A stretch of DNA of 8,258 nucleotides from Dysgonamonadaceae bacterium. Lineage in GTDB: Bacteria; Bacteroidota; Bacteroidia; Bacteroidales; Azobacteroidaceae. How positions within the stretch are numbered: position 1 is the stretch's first letter; every line of letters starts with the position of its first letter. Where the stretch lies: the NCBI GenBank assembly GCA_031282925.1, contig JAITCT010000262.1, forward strand, positions 1-8,258. Direction: 5' to 3'. Below, one piece after another: positions 6,978-8,258 of this stretch. The position numbers were made by a program, and so were the translations under genes. A model generated the notes under the pieces. It saw only the letters and a list, made by a program, of their open reading frames with translations. It was not told where the DNA came from and made no database searches.

Positions 6978-8258
6978 TCATTTTGCCTGTATTGTAATTG
7001 TTTCCGTTTTGAGCCAGGGCGAGGAGAAACCGACTTGAATGTCGCCTTCCCCGTTTGCTTCCACGTATGCAATCATCCGCCCCATAAAGACTCGCTGCCG
7101 GTTGTCGCGGTAACTGCCCATATCCGAATTGTTGCCGGCTTCCATGCCCAGGAGTTTGCCGGGGCCTTCGATACTGCAGGTTAACAGGTTATCCGCCAAT
7201 ATCGCCGGGACGCCGTTTTCGTCCAGAAGCCGGACTTCTATCTGTGCTACGCCTCTGTTTTTGTCAATTTCGTTGCGGTATGCTTTCAGCGCGATGCTTG
7301 CCGGCTGTTTGGACGTGCGGATGGAGTATTCGCACACTGTACGGTTGTGTTCATCGTAGCCTTTCACGCTTAATGTGCCGGGCTTGAAAGGAATATCCCG
7401 GTAAATAATGCCGGTGTTGTCGTCGTAATCCTTCGCTTCGCCGACCGCTTCACCGTTGAGTAACAGCTGTGCTTTCCGGGCGTTGGTGTAACATACGACA
7501 CGAATTAACTGCGCATCATCGTAATTCCATACCGGCCACGCATCGGTGGAAAGATATGGCTGTTCCCTGCGGTTATTCCCGACGGGATATGTGCCCAGAT
7601 AAACGGTCGGCTCGTTGCTCCAGAGCGATTTGCGGAAATAGCCGCGCGGTTTGATGAAACCTGCAAAATCCAGCAAACCCGAATAGAATCCGCGCGAAGG
7701 CCATACGCCCGATTCCCCAAGATAATCGATGCCTGTCCATAAAAACTGGGCGAAAATATGCGGCTTGTCCCTGACGGCTTTCCATGCATCCATGTCGTGC
7801 CGGTTTTCGCTGCCGTAGATGATTCGTTCAGGGTATTTTTCGTGGTCGCTGTCGTAACGGTTTTCGGTGTAGTTGTATCCGGCAATGTCGAGGACAAAGG
7901 GATATTCCGTTTCGTTCGACATGGCGACGCCTGCCAGACCGGCTGTAACGGGACGCGAGGCGTCGTGCTGTTTTACCACTTTCACTAACCGTTTGGCAAT
8001 ATCGCCGAGTCGCATGGCATCGGGAGCGTCTTTTTTGTATCCGCCGTACATGGCTTGCGTAAAGCCGCTTTTTCCGTCAAGGACGGGATGCGAATACGGG
8101 TCATTCGGGTAATCCACCTCATTGCCGATGCTCCATGCAAAGAGGCAGGGGTGGTTCCGGTCGCGGCGTACGCCGTCGGCCAGGTCGGTTTCGCCCCATT
8201 CCGCAAAATAATCGTATGCACCCTGAAATCCCGGTTCGCCGACATTCCAGCCCTGTAT
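6978..8258 (-). CDS. Glycoside hydrolase family 2, beta-galactosidase type (N-terminus outside window)
   Basis: The frame is open from the window edge to a TGA at 6980-6978, giving the C-terminal 426 residues. An internal GTG at 8117-8115 is not the start, because conserved sequence continues upstream of it. The C-terminal half of the TIM barrel is at about 1-213 (window numbering). It contains DRNHPCLFAWSIGNEVDYPN, in which the Glu of GNE (residue 47, codon 8120-8118) is the expected general acid/base. IYGSENRHD follows, in which Glu151 (codon 7808-7806) is the expected nucleophile. FLWTGIDYLGES (172-183) is typical of Bacteroidetes GH2 enzymes. A DUF4982-like beta domain follows at about 220-318, including QLLLNGEAVGEA. 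A final beta domain (about 319-425) resembles Glyco_hyd2 C5. GH2 covers beta-galactosidases, beta-mannosidases, beta-glucuronidases and others. The domain set favours beta-galactosidase, but specificity is inferred. Export cannot be judged without the N-terminus. The gene shares the strand of the susC operon, but a 508-bp gap with a stem-loop suggests its own transcript. Confidence 0.93.
   Translation of the reverse strand: MQGWNVGEPGFQGAYDYFAEWGETDLADGVRRDRNHPCLFAWSIGNEVDYPNDPYSHPVLDGKSGFTQAMYGGYKKDAPDAMRLGDIAKRLVKVVKQHDASRPVTAGLAGVAMSNETEYPFVLDIAGYNYTENRYDSDHEKYPERIIYGSENRHDMDAWKAVRDKPHIFAQFLWTGIDYLGESGVWPSRGFYSGLLDFAGFIKPRGYFRKSLWSNEPTVYLGTYPVGNNRREQPYLSTDAWPVWNYDDAQLIRVVCYTNARKAQLLLNGEAVGEAKDYDDNTGIIYRDIPFKPGTLSVKGYDEHNRTVCEYSIRTSKQPASIALKAYRNEIDKNRGVAQIEVRLLDENGVPAILADNLLTCSIEGPGKLLGMEAGNNSDMGSYRDNRQRVFMGRMIAYVEANGEGDIQVGFSSPWLKTETITIQAK

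Noticed and set aside
7505..7897. Alternative-frame ORFs within the GH2 gene on both strands
   Set aside because: All overlap the frame that carries the GH2 catalytic motifs, and their translations look like out-of-frame sequence.
8115..8117. GTG as the start codon of the GH2 gene
   Set aside because: The frame is open upstream to the window edge, and the conserved acid/base motif GNE lies immediately before it. The true start is outside the window.

Overview
The window looks like part of a polysaccharide utilization locus (PUL) from a member of the Bacteroidota, most likely order Bacteroidales. The evidence is a SusC-like TonB-dependent transporter next to a SusD-like lipoprotein, then a lipoprotein with BT_3987-type (DUF1735) domains and a discoidin domain. 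The spacers are AT-rich with no clear Shine-Dalgarno, and there is a candidate Bacteroidetes-type promoter (TTTG ... TAnnTTTG). All recognisable genes lie on the minus strand, so transcription runs from high to low coordinates. Genus cannot be fixed from the sequence alone.

Layout in transcription order. (1) 8258-6978: the C-terminal 426 residues of a glycoside hydrolase family 2 enzyme of the beta-galactosidase type. Both predicted catalytic glutamates are visible and the N-terminus lies outside the window. (2) 6977-6470: a 508-bp intergenic region. It holds a strong stem-loop after the GH2 gene, a roughly 100-bp imperfect inverted-repeat element, a 34-codon plus-strand ORF that may be a decayed gene start, a 22-bp tandem direct repeat, and the candidate promoter of the susC operon. 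(3) 6469-3329: susC-like transporter, 1046 aa. (4) 3304-1271: susD-like lipoprotein, 677 aa. (5) 1249-1: a lipoprotein of at least 416 aa with two DUF1735-like domains and a discoidin (F5/8 type C) domain, cut by the window edge.

Genes 3 to 5 are separated by only 24 and 21 bp and almost certainly form one operon. The SusD-like and DUF1735/discoidin lipoproteins would capture a glycan at the cell surface, and the SusC-like barrel would import oligosaccharides using TonB energy. The GH2 enzyme would remove terminal sugars, probably beta-linked galactose or a related sugar. The glycan itself cannot be named: no polysaccharide lyase, endo-acting hydrolase or sulfatase is in view, and no intact regulator either. 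SusC lacks the N-terminal STN domain used in ECF-sigma/anti-sigma signalling. This, with the helically phased direct repeat just upstream of the promoter, points to an AraC-type or hybrid two-component regulator encoded elsewhere.

No clearly new system is visible. The least explained material is the 6470-6977 intergenic region.
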